64,000 nucleotides of DNA, taken from NCBI RefSeq assembly GCF_025698545.1, contig NC_068569.1, positions 5,022,001 to 5,086,000 of the forward strand, read 5' to 3'. Position 1 is the stretch's first letter. Each line of letters opens with the position of its first letter. Positions 59,169 to 64,000 of the stretch are shown here, piece by piece. The stretch comes from Gossypium raimondii (taxonomy: Eukaryota; Streptophyta; Magnoliopsida; Malvales; Malvaceae). The position numbers were made by a program, and so were the translations under genes. Under the pieces are notes generated by a model, which was not told the origin of the DNA, ran no database searches, and worked only from the letters and a program-made list of their open reading frames with translations.

Positions 59169-60794
59169 CGAACCGCCTAGGATCCGCGTGTTTTTAGACG
59201 AAGGGGCTATTTGTGCCCTTAGTCCTTCAGTTTTTGAGGCAGGTTTTAATGTGGTCCTATCCTTGTTTTTTATTTTTTAATTTTTCCACTTATCTTTATT
59301 TTTGTTTCAATTTGGTCCTTGGACCATTTTAAAAGGTGAGCACTAAAACGGCGTCGTTTTGATTCGACCCATGTCTGACCCGACCCATCCCTTAGGATCC
59401 GCGTGTTTTCGCTGGTAGGGGGTGTTTATGGTTTTGTTCCTCCCGCTTTTTCGATGTTTTACAATGCAGTCCTATTTATTTTTCTCTCTTTTAATTTTTA
59501 CCGTAAAATTTTAATTTGATTTCATTTACGTCCAGTTGGTCCCCCTCCTTTTTGCGCACGTTCCATTTAGGTCTTTACTTTGGTTTTACTATTTATTTTA
59601 TTAGGATTTATACTTTAAATTCTGTCTAAATCTCAATTCAGTCCTTTACTCAATTAATTCCATCTTTTTATATTTGTTTTATTTATTTATTTATTATTAT
59701 TATTTTAAAAGGAACCTTAATTTAATATATCTATTTATTTGTTCATTATTCTTTTACCTTTTAAAATATCCAAATTTAATATTATATATATTTATTTTAT
59801 TTATTTACTTATTTATTTATGTATTCACTATTTTGTTTATTATCTTTTACATTTAAAAATTAAACTGTTATATTCTTTTATGTGCGCAAATTTTTTATTA
59901 CCGTCATTATTATTTTATTTCGTGTTATCTTATCATTTATTTTTGATAACCTCATGTTATGTTTATTTATTTTTGTGCATATTTCACCTTTTATGTTTAT
60001 CTAAAATTACATTATTCGTTCATTATTACCATGATGTGATTAACAATATCAATGTTATTATTATAATTACGTTATTGCTATCATGACATTTCTGTATTAA
60101 CTTATTATTCATCATCACTACCCCATACACTATATTTAAATATAAGATAAGTGCCCATCATTTTAAATATTACGTTTGTTATTACTCAAAAAAGGAAAAT
60201 TCGAAGATAGGCAATATTTCGTATTTGGAGACTCGAAAAGTCGTTACCTAATTTATGGGGTTTCAATTTTCTCGTTAAATCTAAATGACCGAATATCCTT
60301 TCAAAATTAAGATGCATGAGATTTGATAATAAAATAAAAGGTAAGCTTATTTTCAAGTATTCAAGATGTCGTATTCTAACTTACTGAATATGACATTTTG
60401 TTATTTCGAGATAAAATGTCATTTTATATGTTTATTCAAAAGATTTGACTAAAAAGTACATTGATACAAGAAGAGATCTTATTTTTAAACCCTTTCCGAA
60501 TTTTTAATTTTCGACACCAAAACATTAATTAATCAACTAGATACCAATTTTGAGCGTTACGAGGGTGCTAACCCTTCCTCGTGCGTAACCGACTCCCGAA
60601 CCCGTTTCCTAAACTTTGTAGACCAAAAATCTTTGTTTTAATAAATCAAACTGTTTATTAAAACAATCAATTTATAAGGTGACCCGATCATACCTCATAA
60701 AAAAAAGATTTGTGACGATTCTCATTTTTTGTTTTCATTTTCATTTTCATTTCGTTTTCTATAAAAAGTCGGATTCAAAAAAATGATTTCGACC
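59169..60794. other. Retroelement-like non-coding DNA right of the solo LTR
   Basis: Continues the element seen left of 57132, with AAACGGCGTCGTTTTG and TCCGCGTGTTTT boxes, T-rich stretches, and near 60710 GATTTGTGACGATTCTC, reminiscent of the region just inside plant LTRs. No coding segment is recognised; the open frames at 59674-60086 are Phe/Tyr/Leu low-complexity noise. Confidence 0.4.
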
Positions 60795-61100
60795 CAACAG
60801 ATTGCAAACTCCTTCGGGTGGATGCTCAAAACGCTACAGCAGGAATGCATTGGCAGCTGTGGCTCCTGCCATATAATTATAGGCAACTCGGTTTTCTAAT
60901 TCTCTGAATATATGAGTGAACCTCAGTTGCAAAGCTCAATGATGCCTCTCAGTAGTTGTCCCCTGAGTTGTTTCCTTCGATTAAATTTATCTCCGAAATA
61001 TTGTCACACTCCAGCTCGATCATGCGAAAGCCAGCATCCCAAGCAACAAGCGTCGCCCATAGTTCAGCTTTAATCACTGAGCTTATCCCGATTTGTATGC
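60795..61100 (-). pseudogene. RNase H-like (LINE-type) fragment
   Basis: The minus strand reads GISSVIKAELWATLVAWDAG, FRMIELECDNISEINLIEG and, further on, ATEVHSYIQRIRKPS and IPAVAF, with stops between. This is the plant RNase H-like domain of non-LTR retrotransposons (E in KAELWA, D in ECDN). It is a short, broken remnant. Confidence 0.65.
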
Positions 61101-61795
61101 AATTTCTACGTAGCTTTATGGTTTGTCATGATATTAACTCTACTAATAAAGGACACAACTTTTTTGCTCATGAAATTTTAATTTAAAAAAGTTCCAATAA
61201 ATTTTTTTTTTTGGTAGATGTTCCAGTATTTTTCTAAAACCAAATCTTACGCTTTAGTCTGGTAGTGTTTGCATTTTGAGTGGTTGTGTTTGTTTTTTAT
61301 TTTCTCCATTTCATTCAATGTTTCTGGAAGCACTATTTACTCCGATTGACAAGTTGACTCCTCAAGTTTTTCTTATGTTACTGTTATTAGTCTGAAATGG
61401 TCATAGACTTAATTTTTGACAGGTGTTTCCCCCCTTCTGGCTACAACATTAATTCGATTTACAAATTAGAAATAATTTTTAAAATAAAATAATAAAAATT
61501 TATAAACTCTTAATAAAATTATTTATAATTTATATGCAATAATAATTAATATTGACTAAATTATATTTTTCATAGTACAACCTTTATGATGTTGGCAAGA
61601 TACATGTAAAACAAACGAAAATGTTGAAATTTCTACCATCCATCTCTATTCCAGCAAGCCTATGACAGGACCGAGGAGTTTCACTTGATGTAAGCAAATT
61701 CCACAACTTTTGTCAAGTTATAAGCTTAAAATATCTATCATTCTTTAGCTTCACTAATTTTACGAATCCATCTATCCAAACACTTGTTTCTTCTG
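61101..61795. other. Upstream region of the intact LECRK gene
   Basis: AT-rich DNA, presumably with the promoter in the last few hundred bases. A TTATAAGCTTAAAATATC segment near 61719 is a weak TATA candidate. No gene is seen. Confidence 0.4.
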
Positions 61796-64000
61796 ATGGC
61801 TTTGGGAATCTTTCCTCTCATTTCCTTTCTACTTTTGCTGCCTATTTGGGCTGATGCTCAAACTGTTGGTAATGTAACGGTGGGTGCTTCTCTCTCTGCT
61901 CATGAAAATTCCCATCCATGGGTTTCTCCCTCAGGTGATTTTGCCTTTGGTTTTCACCAACTCAGCAATAACAAGAATCTCTTCTTGCTCGCTATTTGGT
62001 ATAATAAAATACCAGAAAACACTCTTGTTTGGTATGCAAATGGCGACAGCCCTGCACCAAGGGGATCAAAGTTACAGCTTGCTGATAGAGGGTTTGTTCT
62101 TAATAGTCCCCAAGGGGAACTGCTATGGAATAGTGAGACCAGGAGTGGGGTTGTTGATAGCGGTATTATGGATGACAGTGGTAATTTTAAGCTTCTAGGA
62201 GGTAGTTCTATACTTTGGGAGAGCTTCAAAGATCCCGCGGATACTGTGTTGCCATCACAGATACTTGATAAGGGGGTAGCCCTTTCGTCCCGGCAATCAG
62301 AGACCAACTTTTCCAAGGGGAGGTTTCAAATGGTTTTGCAATCAGATGGTGATCTTGTTCTTGCTACCGTAAACTTGCCTAGTAAACATGTTAATGACCC
62401 TTATTATAAAAGTGGGACTGCTGGAGATCCCAATTCATCCAGTCCTGGTTTCCAATTAGTCTTCAATGAATCAGGCTACTTGTTTGTTTCGAGAGAAAAT
62501 GAAGAAAGATCCGTTCTAACACCTACAATAACAGGCTCAGCTAAAGACTTTTACTACAGAGCAACTCTCGATTTCGACGGAGTTTTCACACTATACTCTC
62601 ACCCCAAGGCTTCCACGGGAAAGATTGCAAGCTGGACTGCTCTTTGGTCTGAGCCTGATAATATTTGCACAGCAGCTCCTGTTGGTGCAAGTAGCGGCGT
62701 CTGTGGTTTCAACAGTATATGCAGTCTCAACGCGGAGAAGAGGGTGAGTTGTGGATGTCCCAGGGGTTATACTTTAATTGATCCAAGTAACCAGTATGGC
62801 AATTGCAAGCCTAACTTCACTCAGAATTGTGAACAAGAAGCAGCTCCTGCTGAAGACCTGTATGAGTTTGAAGAGCTTACAAATGTGGATTGGCCACTAG
62901 CTGATTATGCACTCTTGGAGCCTTTTACTGAAGACCAATGCAGAGAATCTTGCTTGCATGACTGTATGTGTGCCGTTGCCATTTTTAGACTAGGTGATAA
63001 GTGTTGGAAGAAGAAGCTACCACTGTCGAATGGAAGACTCGATCCCGGTCTTGATGGGGGAAAAGCTCTTCTCAAAGTTAGGAAAGGGGGTCGACCTCCC
63101 TGCTGTCCTTATTTTCCCAATCAAGAAACGCAGAAGAACAAGAACAAGGAAACTCTGATCCTTGCATTATCAGCACTTGGTGGCTCTGTATTCTTGAATT
63201 TCATTTTGATTTCTGTGACTTGCCTGGGATTTTACTGTATCTACCAAAAGAAACACAAACCCTTGCCAGTGAATGAAGTTATCGTGGAAACAAATTTGCG
63301 GTCTTTTACTTACAAAGAGCTTGTGGATGCTACAAATGATTTCAAAGAAGAATTAGGAAGGGGAGCTTTCGGCATTGTTTACAAAGGGACATTACAAATG
63401 AGTTATGTCACTCAGGTTGCTGTGAAAAGATTGATCAATACTTTGGTACAGGGTTATCATGACAAAGAATTCAAGACTGAAGTGAATGTAATCGGTCAAA
63501 CGCATCACAGGAACCTCGTCCGATTGCTCGGATTCTGTGATGATGGAGATAATAGGTTACTGGTTTATGAGTACTTGAGCAATGGCAGTCTAGCAAGCTT
63601 CCTTTTCGGTGGCTCAAGGCCTAGTTGGAGCCAAAGAATTCAGATTGCTTTGGGGATTGCAAGAGGGCTCCTCTACTTGCATGAAGAATGCAGCACGCAG
63701 ATTATTCACTGTGATATAAAGCCTCAGAACATTCTGCTAGATGAGCATTACAATGCAAAGATTTCAGACTTTGGATTGGCAAAGCTTTTGGTAATGAACC
63801 AGAGCCATACCAATACCGTTATTCGAGGAACCAAAGGATACGTGGCAGCGGAGTGGTTTAGGAACCTGCCGGTAACCGTGAAGGTGGATGTTTATAGCTT
63901 TGGAGTGCTGCTGCTGGAACTCACATGTTGTCGAAGAAGTGTAGACATGGAGAGCGACATGGAAGAGAGAGCAATTTTAACTGATTGGGCTTATGACTGC
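61796..64000 (+). CDS. G-type lectin S-receptor-like Ser/Thr kinase (LECRK), 3' end outside window
   Basis: Plasma-membrane receptor kinase. A single open frame of 735 codons runs off the window. Residues 1-21 form a signal peptide (MALGIFPLISFLLLLPIWADA). A bulb-type lectin domain follows (about 25-155, with LFLLAIWYNKIPENTLVWYA). An EGF-like Cys cluster (CGFNSICSLNAEKRVSCGCP) and a PAN-like part (DQCRESCLHDCMCAVAIF) precede a transmembrane helix at about 455-484. The kinase domain starts near 520: glycine loop GRGAFGIVYKG, VAVKRL lysine, catalytic loop [11 protein letters not shown] near 638, SDFGLAK near 659. The HRD Arg is Cys, so it is a non-RD kinase, a class often tied to immune receptors. 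No intron is needed. The pseudogene copy suggests that about 70 residues lie beyond the window, ending PYHML or similar. Confidence 0.95.
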   Translation, partial: MALGIFPLISFLLLLPIWADAQTVGNVTVGASLSAHENSHPWVSPSGDFAFGFHQLSNNKNLFLLAIWYNKIPENTLVWYANGDSPAPRGSKLQLADRGFVLNSPQGELLWNSETRSGVVDSGIMDDSGNFKLLGGSSILWESFKDPADTVLPSQILDKGVALSSRQSETNFSKGRFQMVLQSDGDLVLATVNLPSKHVNDPYYKSGTAGDPNSSSPGFQLVFNESGYLFVSRENEERSVLTPTITGSAKDFYYRATLDFDGVFTLYSHPKASTGKIASWTALWSEPDNICTAAPVGASSGVCGFNSICSLNAEKRVSCGCPRGYTLIDPSNQYGNCKPNFTQNCEQEAAPAEDLYEFEELTNVDWPLADYALLEPFTEDQCRESCLHDCMCAVAIFRLGDKCWKKKLPLSNGRLDPGLDGGKALLKVRKGGRPPCCPYFPNQETQKNKNKETLILALSALGGSVFLNFILISVTCLGFYCIYQKKHKPLPVNEVIVETNLRSFTYKELVDATNDFKEELGRGAFGIVYKGTLQMSYVTQVAVKRLINTLVQGYHDKEFKTEVNVIGQTHHRNLVRLLGFCDDGDNRLLVYEYLSNGSLASFLFGGSRPSWSQRIQIALGIARGLLYLHEECSTQIIHCDIKPQNILLDEHYNAKISDFGLAKLLVMNQSHTNTVIRGTKGYVAAEWFRNLPVTVKVDVYSFGVLLLELTCCRRSVDMESDMEERAILTDWAYDC

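Noticed and set aside
59674-60086. Overlapping plus-strand frames rich in Phe, Tyr, Leu and Ile
   Set aside because: Low-complexity translation of T-rich retroelement DNA; no motif.
1-64000. CRISPR arrays, bacterial operons, rRNA genes
   Set aside because: The window is a plant nuclear sequence. No direct-repeat/spacer array or rRNA segment was seen. tRNA genes were not exhaustively searched, so a missed one is possible.

Overview
The window is nuclear DNA of a dicot plant. It is AT-rich, its genes are split by GT-AG introns, and gene islands are separated by retrotransposon and Mutator debris. The protein set, and the solo LTRs that begin TGTAAY and end GTTACA, suggest a malvid, most likely cotton (Gossypium) or a close relative. 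The species name is an inference; no search was run.

Layout. 1-40 kb is a gene-rich block: a GATA zinc-finger factor (559-3066, +), a CCCH/KH RNA-binding protein of the KHZ type (5477-10796, -), the SMC5/6 kleisin NSE4 (11990-14949, -), an alpha/beta hydrolase (17575-19535, +), an EMSY-LIKE chromatin reader (20101-23273, -) and SELO, a selenoprotein-O-type protein AMPylase (35931-40238, +). I rebuilt every gene exon by exon with splice phases that close. EMSY-LIKE and SELO are divergent neighbours. They are pushed apart by a 9.4-kb Mutator-like element (26265-35662) with about 200-bp terminal inverted repeats and a perfect 9-bp target duplication. That element carries a decayed mudrA-type transposase (+) and, facing it, a decayed plant-mobile-domain (MAIN-like) gene (-). 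A 2.46-kb solo LTR with its own 5-bp duplication sits inside the transposase.

40-51 kb is mostly gene-poor: a truncated LTR, a broken alpha-expansin fragment joined to an antisense coding-like fragment, and one unrecognised multi-exon candidate (47361-49852). 52-64 kb holds two copies of a G-type lectin receptor kinase. The first (51910-54219) is a truncated pseudogene interrupted by a 436-bp solo LTR. The second (61796 to the window end) is open and looks intact. Between them lie a 124-bp CATA microsatellite, a 2.04-kb solo LTR and an RNase H-like retroelement relic.

No operon-like joint function is expected. The observations most worth following are: the transposon pairing a transposase with a MAIN-like gene; a tandem hairpin array in a solo LTR with apparent compensatory changes; a duplicated exon in NSE4; a frameshifted C-terminal tail in EMSY-LIKE; and a transit-peptide-like reading frame out of phase with SELO.
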